This document shows, in pieces, positions 58,050 to 64,000 of a stretch of DNA of 64,000 nucleotides (position 1 is its first letter; the number at the start of each line of letters is the position of its first letter). Position numbers and translations under genes: made by a program. Under the pieces are notes generated by a model. It ran no database searches. It was not told the DNA's origin and saw nothing but the letters and a program-made list of their open reading frames with translations. This DNA comes from Zipacnadum sp036504235 (GTDB lineage Bacteria; Armatimonadota; Zipacnadia; Zipacnadales; Zipacnadaceae), in NCBI GenBank assembly GCA_036504235.1, contig DASXVN010000076.1:9567-73566 (forward strand), given 5' to 3'.

Positions 58050-58375
58050 AGCCTTGCCGTTGACGTTGCCCTCGCCGTTGCCGTTCGCCGTTTCCCCGGA
58101 GGGGCCGCACGAGCGCAGCGAGGCCGGCCCGGCCGTTGCCGTTCTCCCCCCTCTCCCAAGGTCCGCCGCGGGAGAGGGGGGCCGGGGGGGTGAGGTCAAA
58201 CGTAACTCCCGCCTCCACCCCTCGCCCCAACCTCCGCCTCTGCCGTTCCCCCCTCTCCCCAGTCCGCGCGGGGAGAGGGGCCGGGGGTGAGGAGCCGTTG
58301 CCGTACGCCGTTGCCTTTGCCGTAAACCCCTCCCTTCAGGGAGGGGTGCCCGCAGGGCGGGGTAGGGCCGTTGCC
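58050..58375. repeat. Repeat island between DUF3237 and arsR
   Basis: No gene. A GCCGTTGCCGTTCGCCGTT linker, family D (58096-58138), B copies at 58144-58195 (loop AAGGTCCGCCGC) and 58247-58292 (loop CAGTCCGCGC), another linker run, and family C CCCCTCCCTTCAGGGAGGGG (58325-58372). The bases just before the arsR promoter, from 58376 on, are A/C-rich and repeat-free. Confidence 0.85.
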
Positions 58376-58416
58376 GTTCCCCTAGACCACCGACCACCCA
58401 CCACCGACTTCCCCCC

Positions 58417-58445
58417 TTGCATCTATTTTCGTTTTATGCTAAATT
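58417..58445 (+). promoter_or_regulatory. arsR promoter
   Basis: TTGCAT (58417-58422), a 17-base spacer and TAAATT (58440-58445), with TGC directly before the -10. Start of transcription would fall at about 58451-58453, on the arsR ATG, so the message is probably leaderless. No ribosome site is visible. An ArsR operator presumably overlaps but no clear inverted repeat was found. Confidence 0.5.
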
Positions 58446-58452
58446 ACCAAAC

Positions 58453-58803
58453 ATGAACACCGAAGCTTGCTGTCCTGAGACCGACTCCTCCCTGTACGAG
58501 GCCCGCGCCGAGGTCTTCCGCGCCCTCGCCCACCCCACCCGCCTGCGTCTGCTCGAGTGCCTGGCCGACGGCGAGCACTGCGTCTGCGAGTTGCATGTCG
58601 CCGTCGGCTCCAGCCTTCCCACCGTCTCCCGACACCTCGCCCAGATGAAGGCCGCCGGCCTCCTGGGCTGCCGCCGCGAGGGGAACAACATCCACTACCG
58701 GCTGCTGGTCCCGTGCATCACCAACACCCTAGCCTGCATCGACGAGGCCCTCCGCGCCGACAGCGATCGCCGCGCCGAGGTCTGCTCCGCCTGCTCCCGG
58801 TGA
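58453..58803 (+). CDS. arsR: ArsR/SmtB-family metalloregulator
   Basis: 116 residues. The winged-helix domain has RAEVFRALAHPTRLRLLECL, then GEHCVCELHVAVGSSLPTV and SRHLAQMKAAGLLGCRREGN. The C-V-C in helix 3 is the As(III)-binding site of this family, and extra Cys residues lie at the N terminus (ACCPE) and the C terminus (CSACSR). It should repress its own cassette and release DNA on binding arsenite. The start is the ATG at 58453, with the promoter immediately upstream. Its stop is 4 bases before the permease start. Confidence 0.93.
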   Translation: MNTEACCPETDSSLYEARAEVFRALAHPTRLRLLECLADGEHCVCELHVAVGSSLPTVSRHLAQMKAAGLLGCRREGNNIHYRLLVPCITNTLACIDEALRADSDRRAEVCSACSR

Positions 58804-58807
58804 CCTG

Positions 58808-59899
58808 ATGACCAGGAAAGACGCCCCGAAATGTGAATGCGCCGCCGAGCCCACCCCCGCCGCGGGGACCCCGGACCCGCGCGCCGCGCGCCGCAAGGTG
58901 TTGCTCCTGGCGGCGGGCCTGGTGCTCTGGGTGGTAGTCTACCATCTGCTCCAGCCCGGCACCGCCTGGGTGGCCTGCACCGCCCTCTGCGGCCGCTCCA
59001 GCAACGCCTTCAAGGAGTCCGTCGCTTTCTTCCTCTATGATGTCCCCAAGGTCTTGCTGCTCCTGACCTTGATCGTCTTTGGCGTCGGCGTGCTCCGCTC
59101 CTTCTTCACCGCCGAGCGCACCCGCCAGGTCCTGGCCGGCAAGCGGGAGTCGCTCGGCAATGTCCTGGCCGCCGCGCTGGGCATCGTTACCCCCTTCTGC
59201 TCCTGCTCCGCGGTGCCGCTGTTCATCGGCTTCGTCACCGCTGGCGTCCCCCTGGGCGTGACCTTCTCCTTCCTGATCGCCGCGCCCATGATCAACGAGG
59301 TCGCCGTGGTGCTGCTCTTTGGCCTCTTCGGCTGGCAGGTCGCCGCGCTCTACACCGGCACGGGTCTGGTCATCGCCATCCTCGCCGGCTGGGTGATCGG
59401 CCGCCTGCACCTCGAGAAGTGGGTGGAGCCCTGGGTCTACGAGCTGACCCCGGGCGAGGCCGGGACCCAGACGGCGCCGCTCACCTGGAACGACCGCCTT
59501 GACTTCGGCCTGCAGTCCGTCCGCGAGATCGTCGGCAAGGTCTGGCCCTGGGTGGTCGTAGGGATCGCGGTAGGCGCGGCCATCCACGGCTACGTGCCCG
59601 AAAACTTCATGGCCGCGATCATGGGCCGGGGCGCCTGGTGGTCGGTGCCGGTCGCGGTAGTGCTGGGCATCCCCATGTACTCCAACGCCGCCGGCATCAT
59701 CCCGGTGGTCCAGGCCCTCCTGGAGAAGGGCGCAGCGCTGGGCACGGTGCTGGCCTTCATGATGGCCGTGATCGGCCTCTCCCTGCCCGAGACCATCCTC
59801 CTGCGCCAGGTCCTCCGCCCCCGGCTGATCGCCGTCTTCCTCGGCGTCGTGGGCCTGGGCATCATCCTGGTCGGCTACTTATTCAACGCCCTCATGTAA
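58808..59899 (+). CDS. arsP: ArsP-type permease (organoarsenical/arsenic efflux)
   Basis: 363 residues, about eight helices. The conserved TPFCSCSAVPLFIGFVTAGV is the signature of the SO_0444/ArsP (DUF318) permease family, with two Cys near residues 135-137. The second half-repeat has GIPMYSNAAGIIPVVQALLE, and AAPMINEVAVVLL lies between. A hydrophilic Cys-containing N terminus (KDAPKCECAAEP) precedes the first helix. ArsP exports methylated or reduced arsenicals. It lies 4 bases after arsR and 13 before the thioredoxin-like gene, so the three form an operon. Confidence 0.88.
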   Translation: MTRKDAPKCECAAEPTPAAGTPDPRAARRKVLLLAAGLVLWVVVYHLLQPGTAWVACTALCGRSSNAFKESVAFFLYDVPKVLLLLTLIVFGVGVLRSFFTAERTRQVLAGKRESLGNVLAAALGIVTPFCSCSAVPLFIGFVTAGVPLGVTFSFLIAAPMINEVAVVLLFGLFGWQVAALYTGTGLVIAILAGWVIGRLHLEKWVEPWVYELTPGEAGTQTAPLTWNDRLDFGLQSVREIVGKVWPWVVVGIAVGAAIHGYVPENFMAAIMGRGAWWSVPVAVVLGIPMYSNAAGIIPVVQALLEKGAALGTVLAFMMAVIGLSLPETILLRQVLRPRLIAVFLGVVGLGIILVGYLFNALM

Positions 59900-59912
59900 G
59901 GAGACAAGACCC

Positions 59913-60146
59913 ATGAAGATCACGGTATACGGACCCGGTTGCAACAAATGCAAGCAGGCGGAGGAGGTCGTCCGCAGCACGGTAGCGGAGGCCGGCGCCG
60001 ACGTCGAGGTGGAGAAGGTCAGCGAGATTCGCGAGATCGTGAAAGCGGGCGTGCTGACCACTCCGGCCGTAGCGGTGGACGGAGTAGTCAAGCTGGCGGG
60101 CCGCGTGCCCACGCCGGACGAGGTCAAGGCCTGGCTGACCGGATAG
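59913..60146 (+). CDS. Small thioredoxin-like redox protein
   Basis: 77 residues. CNKCKQAEE near residue 10 is the active-site C-x2-C, GPG precedes it, and TTPAVAVDG contains the cis-Pro. The fold is that of the redox-active disulfide protein 2 (thioredoxin-like, short) family, which is often encoded beside DUF318 permeases. It may recycle the arsenate reductase or reduce permease Cys. ATG at 59913 has AAGGAGA upstream. The stop is followed by a 390-base repeat island. Confidence 0.9.
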   Translation: MKITVYGPGCNKCKQAEEVVRSTVAEAGADVEVEKVSEIREIVKAGVLTTPAVAVDGVVKLAGRVPTPDEVKAWLTG

Positions 60147-60169
60147 CAAGCCCCGTCCCGTCAAGCCGT

Positions 60170-60510
60170 CAGTGGCACCCGCTGCCCGCCCTGAGCCTGT
60201 CGAAGGGTCTCGCCGGTGTATGCCGTTAGCCTCTTGCTCGTCGCCGTCGCCGTTGCCGTTCTCCCCTCTCCTGCGGGCGCTCGTCGGCGAGCGCCACGGA
60301 GAGGGGCCGGGGGTGAGGCCGGGCTGCCGCACCGGAAGCTCTGTTTGCCGTCCGCCGTTTGCCGTTCCCCCCTCTCCCCAGGTCCGTCGCGGGAGAGGGG
60401 CCGGGGGTGAGGTTGCCGTTGCCGTTTGCCTCAGCCCCTCCCGCTTCGGGAGGGGTGCCCGAGGTCTCCCGAGGGCGGGGTGGGCCCTGCCGTCCGCCGT
60501 TCGCCGTTCC
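60170..60510. repeat. Repeat island inside the arsenic cassette
   Basis: No gene. It opens with the F palindrome interrupted by GCCCTGAGCCTGTCGAAGGG (E, about 60181-60208), then a GCCGTCGCCGTTGCCGTT linker, B copies at 60262-60318 and 60365-60413, another linker, and family C with extra insertion (60433-60486). It separates the thioredoxin gene from arsC. Confidence 0.87.
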
Positions 60511-60536
60511 CCCTCCAGAAAAGGAGAATGACTGAC

Positions 60537-60977
60537 ATGACTACCAACCGCAAACTAAAGGTCCTGTTCCTCTGCACCGGCAATTCCTGCCGCAGTCAGA
60601 TGGCGGAGGGCTGGGCGCGCGCGCTCAAAAACGACGTCCTGGAGCCCTACTCCGCCGGCATCGAGGCCCACGGCATGAACCCCCGCGCGGTCCAGGTCAT
60701 GGCCGAAGCGGACGTGGATATCACCGCCCAACACTCCAAAACCACCGACGAGGTAGCCGACACCCCCTTCGACTACGTGCTAACCGTCTGCGACCAAGCC
60801 GCCGAGGTCTGCCCGCTCTTCCCCGGCCCCGGCCGGGTGATCCACCACAGCTTCCCCGACCCGGCGCAAGCCACCGGCAGCGAGGAAGAGATCCTAGCCG
60901 TCTTCCGCCAGGTCCGCGATGAGATCCGCGACTGGGTAGCGGGCATGCCGGAGAACCTGACGGCCGTTTCCCCGTAG
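60537..60977 (+). CDS. arsC: Thioredoxin-coupled arsenate reductase
   Basis: 146 residues from the ATG at 60537, chosen over an ATG at 60528 because AAGGAG lies 10 bases upstream. The phosphatase-like P-loop is LFLCTGNSCRSQMAEG, and the resolving Cys pair is in VCDQAAEVCPLFPG. SAGIEAHGMNPRAVQVMAEA follows the family pattern. It reduces arsenate to arsenite, using thioredoxin. The last residues NLTAVSP and the TAG stop come from a GCCGTTTCCCCGTAGGGG repeat edge, so the native C terminus has been replaced. The body of the protein is intact. Confidence 0.9.
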   Translation: MTTNRKLKVLFLCTGNSCRSQMAEGWARALKNDVLEPYSAGIEAHGMNPRAVQVMAEADVDITAQHSKTTDEVADTPFDYVLTVCDQAAEVCPLFPGPGRVIHHSFPDPAQATGSEEEILAVFRQVRDEIRDWVAGMPENLTAVSP

Positions 60978-61135
60978 GGGCCGCACGCCGAGCCTGCCGT
61001 TGTTGCAGCCGTTCCCCGGAGGGGCCGCACGAGCGCAGCGAGGTCGGCCCGGCCGTTGCCTTTCCCCCTCTCCCCAGTCCGCGCGGGGGCTCGGCGGCGA
61101 GCGCCACGGAGAGGGGCCGGGGGGTGAAGCCCGCC
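60965..61135. repeat. Repeat island between arsC and the cold-shock promoter
   Basis: It contains the repeat edge GTAGGGGCCGCACG, a linker, family D (61016-61057) and one B copy at about 61067-61130 that looks chimeric: loop start CAGTCCGCGC as in the copy at 58250, then GGCGAGCGCCAC as in the copy at 57415. It overlaps the end of arsC. Confidence 0.85.
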
Positions 61136-61172
61136 CACCACCGCCGACGCTCCCCAAAGTGCCTCTAACATC

Positions 61173-61201
61173 TTGACAATACCTGATGTTTGTGCTAAGT
61201 T
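61173..61201 (+). promoter_or_regulatory. Cold-shock gene promoter
   Basis: Perfect -35 TTGACA (61173-61178), a 17-base spacer, -10 TAAGTT (61196-61201) with TGC before it. The start would be near 61208, leaving a leader of about 140 bases before the csp ATG, similar in length to leaders of E. coli cspA-type genes that respond to temperature. Confidence 0.6.
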
Positions 61202-61350
61202 ACGCACGCTTGCGAAGGCCCCGCCGGGCGTCGTAAGAGCGCAAAAACAGTGGCTTGCACGATCTTGTTGAACTCTGGACAAGCACTTTCTTTCCAGACT
61301 GGACAGCAGGTGAAGCAATAGCCAGTTTGGAAAAGGAGGTGTATCTTTCT

Positions 61351-61554
61351 ATGGCAACCGGCAAAGTGAAGTGGTTCAACGATTCCAAGGGCTTTGGTTT
61401 CATCGAGCGCCCGGATGGTGAGGACCTGTTCGTGCATTTCTCGGCCATCTTGGGCGAGGGCTATCGCAGCCTTCCCGAGGGCGCCGAGGTCGAGTTCGAC
61501 GTGGCCCAGGACGCGAAGGGCCCCCGCGCTGAGAACGTCAAGGTAATCAGCTAG
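61351..61554 (+). CDS. Cold-shock domain protein
   Basis: 67 residues. GKVKWFNDSKGFGFIERPDG holds RNP1 (KGFGFI), DLFVHFSAI is RNP2, and EGAEVEFDV is the last strand. CspA-type proteins bind single-stranded RNA and DNA and melt RNA structure. It starts at the ATG at 61351 with AAGGAGGTG 10 bases upstream; the open frame extends 32 codons further only as leader. The long leader and the terminator downstream mark a single-gene unit. Confidence 0.95.
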   Translation: MATGKVKWFNDSKGFGFIERPDGEDLFVHFSAILGEGYRSLPEGAEVEFDVAQDAKGPRAENVKVIS

Positions 61555-61575
61555 TTCGGTGATTATCTCCAGTTG

Positions 61576-61609
61576 AAACGGCCCCCGCCTCTCGGCGGAG
61601 GCCGTTTTC
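61576..61609 (+). terminator. Terminator after the cold-shock gene
   Basis: AAACGGCC (61576-61583) pairs with GGCCGTTT (61600-61607), with inner CCGCC/GGCGG pairing and loop TCTC, followed by T-C-T. Confidence 0.88.
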
Positions 61610-61671
61610 TGTGCAGAGATTATCGCTATTTTTGTGCCCCCCAGCCCCCCCTGATCCCCTCGTTCGGTACG

Positions 61672-61700
61672 TTGACACCACCTGTTTCCCCCGGTATAAT
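61672..61700 (+). promoter_or_regulatory. Perfect consensus sigma-70 promoter
   Basis: TTGACA (61672-61677), a spacer of exactly 17 bases and TATAAT (61695-61700). Start expected at about 61707. It points toward cinA, 360 bases downstream. Confidence 0.85.
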
Positions 61701-61706
61701 CCTAGT

Positions 61707-62066
61707 CTACCATCATATGTATGTTCGCGGCGCCCTGGCGCCACTTTTCCACATATCCGAGGGTAGCCTGCCGGAGCCCGCTGGCGCTTTGCCGGCCGCC
61801 CCGGGCAAGGATGCCCGCCGAGTTAGCAACGCGACCACTGCTCCGCCGCCCTGGGGGCGGCTGGCGAGGTACGATGTTAGGTCTAGTCTCGTTCCCAGTC
61901 TGGTTCCCTGATTCCGGCCCGGTCCGCTCCGGTGCCCGCGGAACCTCTGTGTTCGGCTCCTCGCCCGCCGCGGGCGGCGCCGACCCGGGGTCCGTGGGGG
62001 AGACTTGAACTAGACCGCACCCAACTCGGCAGACATCCGACGGCTAAAGCAAAGGCTGAAGACTAG
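61707..62066 (+). ncRNA. Structured leader or small RNA upstream of cinA
   Basis: No convincing protein frame. A short hairpin GGCGC/GCGCC (61729-61742) followed by ACTTTT occurs about 25 bases after the expected start and resembles an early terminator. GGTCTAGT (61880-61887) pairs with ACTAGACC (62009-62016), and CTAGTC at 61702 or at 61883 can pair with GACTAG (62061-62066), which touches the cinA start. GC-rich stems (CCGCCGCCC/GGGCGGC) lie between. It lacks RNase P, tmRNA, SRP or 6S signatures. It may be an attenuated leader of the cinA operon or a separate RNA. Confidence 0.45.
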
Positions 62067-63320
62067 TTGAAGGCAGAAATCATCTCCGTCGGTACCGAAC
62101 TGCTCCTAGGCGAGATTGACGACACCAATGCCTCCTTCATCTCTCGAAGGCTGGCCGCACTGGGCGTCGACGTCCACTTCCGCCACACCGTGGGCGATAA
62201 CCTCGAACGCCTCGTGCAGATGCTGCACAATGCTCGGCGCCGCGCCGATATCATCATCATGTGCGGCGGGCTCGGGCCCACTCAGGACGACCTGACCCGC
62301 GAGGCCTTGGCCGAGCTCACCCAGCGCCCCCTGCACAGCGTCCCCGAGGCCGAGTTCCGGCTCCGCCAGTTCTTCGCGGAGCGCGGCCGCACCCCCACCC
62401 CTAGCAACTTCAAACAGGTCATGGTCCCCCGCGGCGGCGAGCTGCTCGACAATCCCGTCGGCACCGCCCCCGGACTCTGGCTCCAGCACGAGCAGAACGT
62501 GTTCGTCGCCGTCCCCGGGCCGCCCCCCGAGATGTCCGAGATGATCGACCACCAGGTGCTCCCGCGCCTGCGCCTGCGCCTGCAACTGGAAGGCGGCGTG
62601 CCCCTCTGGACCCGCACCCTGCGCCTGGCCGGCGTGGGAGAGTCCGGGGTGGCCGATGACCTCCACGACCTGCTCGCCGCGCAGACTGACCCCAGCCTGG
62701 CCCTGTACGCCTCCCCCGGCGAGGTCCGGGTACGCATGGCCACCAAGGCCGCGGAGGAATCCGCCGCGCACCTGGCCTTCGGACCGGTGGAGCAGGAGAT
62801 TCGCCGCCGCCTGGGCGCCGCGGTCTATGGCGTGGACGATGAGACTATGGAGGTGGCGGTGGGCCAGGCCCTGGTCGCCGCCGGCGCCACCTTGGCCACC
62901 GCGGAGTCCTGCACCGGCGGTCGCCTTGCCAGCCGCCTGACCGACGTGCCCGGCTCCACGCGCTATTTCCAGGTGGGCTACGTTACTTATAGCAACCAGG
63001 CCAAACAGGACCTGCTGGGCGTGCCCGCCGAGTTGCTCGAGAAGTTCGGCGCGGTCAGCCCGGAGGTCGCCGCGGCTATGGCCGAGGGCGCGCGGCAGCG
63101 CTCCGGCGCCGACTACGCGGTCGCCGTGACCGGCATCGCCGGCCCCGATGGCGGGACTCCCGACAAGCCGGTCGGTCTCGTCTACCTCGCGGTCAGCGAC
63201 GCCGCCGGCACCGAGACCCTGCAGCAGTCCTGGCCCGGCAGTCGCGAGCAGTTCAAGCAGCGCGTCTCGCAGTTAGCACTGGATTTGGTGCGCCGTCGCG
63301 TCATCGGCACCGACCGTTAG
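62067..63320 (+). CDS. cinA: CinA-family protein, nicotinamide-nucleotide amidase/hydrolase
   Basis: 417 residues, full length. The N-terminal COG1058 domain starts KAEIISVGTELLLGEIDDTN and has IIMCGGLGPTQDDLTREAL. The C-terminal amidase domain has TLATAESCTGGRLASRLTDV, GVSPE-like GAVSPEVAAAMAEGAR and TGIAGPDGGTPDKPVGLVY. The protein salvages NAD-related nucleotides and is linked to competence in some taxa. The start is TTG at 62067, which yields the family-standard N terminus; only a weak AAAGG site is present. It lies 13 bases before thpR. In many genomes this pair is followed by recA, which would be just outside the window. Confidence 0.94.
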   Translation: MKAEIISVGTELLLGEIDDTNASFISRRLAALGVDVHFRHTVGDNLERLVQMLHNARRRADIIIMCGGLGPTQDDLTREALAELTQRPLHSVPEAEFRLRQFFAERGRTPTPSNFKQVMVPRGGELLDNPVGTAPGLWLQHEQNVFVAVPGPPPEMSEMIDHQVLPRLRLRLQLEGGVPLWTRTLRLAGVGESGVADDLHDLLAAQTDPSLALYASPGEVRVRMATKAAEESAAHLAFGPVEQEIRRRLGAAVYGVDDETMEVAVGQALVAAGATLATAESCTGGRLASRLTDVPGSTRYFQVGYVTYSNQAKQDLLGVPAELLEKFGAVSPEVAAAMAEGARQRSGADYAVAVTGIAGPDGGTPDKPVGLVYLAVSDAAGTETLQQSWPGSREQFKQRVSQLALDLVRRRVIGTDR

Positions 63321-63333
63321 CGGAGGCTGAAAC

Positions 63334-63957
63334 ATGCCCGACCAGCAACCTGCCGCCCCCGTCCCCCCCGGGGAGCAGCAGCGTATGTTTTTCGCGGTGC
63401 TTATTCCGAAGCCGCTCCAGGCGGCCGCGGAGGTCATCCAACGCGCCCTGCGCCGCGCCAACGCGGACGTCAAGTGGGTGGAGCCCGCTAATCTGCACTT
63501 TACGATCAAGTTCCTGGGCGAGACCTCCCCGGAACTCCTCCCGGGACTGGTGGCGGCCGGCCAGCAGGTAGCCGAGCGCACCTCCCGCTTCAAGGTGTCG
63601 CTAAGCGGCCTGGGCGCTTTTCCGCACGAGCAGTGGCCTCAGGTGGTCTGGATCGGCTGCGGCGACGGCTCGCCGGAACTCGCGCAACTCGGCCGCGACA
63701 TAGATGAAGCGCTGGCGGCAGCCCAACTCGCGCCGCTCGACAAGAAGCCTTTCACGCCGCACCTGACCCTGGGCCGCACCCGCAGCAACCGGCGCATCAA
63801 GGCCCTCATGCAACTGGTAGCCCAATTCGCGCAAGTGCCGGTGGGGCCGCTGCTGGTGAACGGTTTCGCCCTAATGCGCAGCGACCTGCAGCCGCGCGGC
63901 CCGGTCTATACCGTGATTCATGAGTTCGCGCTGTCCCGGCCCGCCGTCTCGGAGTAG
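63334..63957 (+). CDS. thpR: RNA 2',3'-cyclic phosphodiesterase (2'-5' RNA ligase family)
   Basis: 207 residues. The two H-x-T-x motifs are NLHFTIKFLGE and TPHLTLGRTRS, forming the active site of the 2H phosphoesterase fold. RMFFAVLIPKPLQAAAE begins the domain after a Pro-rich N terminus of about 17 residues. It hydrolyses 2',3'-cyclic phosphates on RNA, probably as part of RNA repair. ATG at 63334 has GGAGG 9 bases upstream. Its stop falls in GAGTAGGGTGACGG, a TAGGG context like other gene ends in the window. Confidence 0.93.
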   Translation: MPDQQPAAPVPPGEQQRMFFAVLIPKPLQAAAEVIQRALRRANADVKWVEPANLHFTIKFLGETSPELLPGLVAAGQQVAERTSRFKVSLSGLGAFPHEQWPQVVWIGCGDGSPELAQLGRDIDEALAAAQLAPLDKKPFTPHLTLGRTRSNRRIKALMQLVAQFAQVPVGPLLVNGFALMRSDLQPRGPVYTVIHEFALSRPAVSE

Positions 63958-63969
63958 GGTGACGGCGCG

Positions 63970-64000
63970 CTCCCTGTAGGGGGGGGGGGTGTTACCCCCC
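63970..64000. repeat. Start of another repeat element at the window edge
   Basis: TGTAGGGGG with a long G run, then GTGTTACCCCCC, which is self-complementary. It looks like a family G unit cut off by the window end. Confidence 0.5.

Noticed and set aside
57948..58397. A 150-codon N-terminal extension of the DUF3237 gene
   Set aside because: The extension is translated repeat sequence (Pro/Arg/Gly-rich) and the domain starts at the ATG at 57947.
61660..61740. A LexA box near the consensus promoter before cinA
   Set aside because: GTTCG-like halves occur but no matching inverted half with the right spacing was found.
61707..62066. RNase P RNA, tmRNA, SRP RNA or 6S RNA
   Set aside because: None of the conserved core motifs or terminal sequences of these RNAs could be found, so only an unassigned structured leader is reported.
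1..64000. tRNA and rRNA genes
   Set aside because: No cloverleaf-like segment or rRNA-like sequence was recognised by eye. A tRNAscan/Infernal run would settle it.

Overview
The window is high-G+C DNA from a diderm bacterium with a Terrabacteria-type gene order. The cluster efp, accB-like, accC, DUF2273-like protein, nusB, xseA, xseB, dxs, nadK, recN runs on the minus strand between about 17.3 and 2.5 kb. This is the classic order of Firmicutes, Armatimonadota and relatives. The cell envelope points to a diderm lineage that tethers its outer membrane with SLH domains (SLH / collagen-like / coiled-coil / beta-barrel protein, 43984-45822). A DUF1559-like pseudopilin, an OPT-like transporter and a fused M28/FtsX protein fit Armatimonadota or a similar uncultured lineage best. 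That placement is inference, because there is no rRNA or marker tree here. I saw no tRNA, rRNA, CRISPR or prophage.

Layout. 0-20.7 kb, all minus strand: paralogous HEAT-type membrane proteins, recN, nadK, a TPR protein, a histidine kinase, dxs, xseB, xseA, nusB, accC, a HicAB toxin-antitoxin module, a pseudopilin-like protein, a BCCP-like protein with Arg in place of the biotinyl Lys, efp, a hydrolase, a beta-propeller protein and a flavodiiron protein. 20.9-24.3 kb: secreted HEAT protein, DUF2156 protein, Ig-like secreted protein. 24.5-32.2 kb, plus strand: uvrA followed by a translationally coupled polysaccharide cluster (GT2, O-antigen-ligase-like protein apparently starting with ATT, and a GT4-GT4 fusion). 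32.2-42.4 kb, minus: pseudopilin, OPT-like transporter, and a three-gene ABC/FtsX export system. 43-51.6 kb: cobO, SLH porin, lipoprotein, rubrerythrin, zinc ribbon, dienelactone hydrolase and a large secreted protein. 51.7-64 kb, almost all plus: sugar kinase, a RAYT transposase, membrane protein, Gfo/Idh/MocA oxidoreductase, DUF3237 protein, an arsenic cassette (arsR-arsP-thioredoxin-arsC), a cold-shock protein, cinA and thpR.

The most unusual feature is the intergenic DNA. From 10 kb on, and densely from 42.6 to 61.2 kb, gaps are filled with a mosaic of at least seven palindromic repeat families, often joined by GCCGTT-like hexamers. One family (outer arms GTAGGGGCGG...CCGCCC) keeps its outer arms but carries different inner stems that each remain self-complementary. 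It often occurs as head-to-head pairs and flanks a REP-associated tyrosine transposase (RAYT) in direct copies. Another family (CCCTCTCC...GGAGAGGG then a GTGAGG-like tail) has about 15 copies, all in the same orientation whatever the neighbouring gene direction. Several genes end at a TAG supplied by a repeat edge, and one hicB-like gene was cut short this way.

Other signals are a perfect TTGACA-17-TATAAT promoter with a 360-nt structured leader before cinA, and two perfect DnaA boxes plus one near-match at 54.86-54.94 kb, close to where gene orientation turns from mostly minus to mostly plus.
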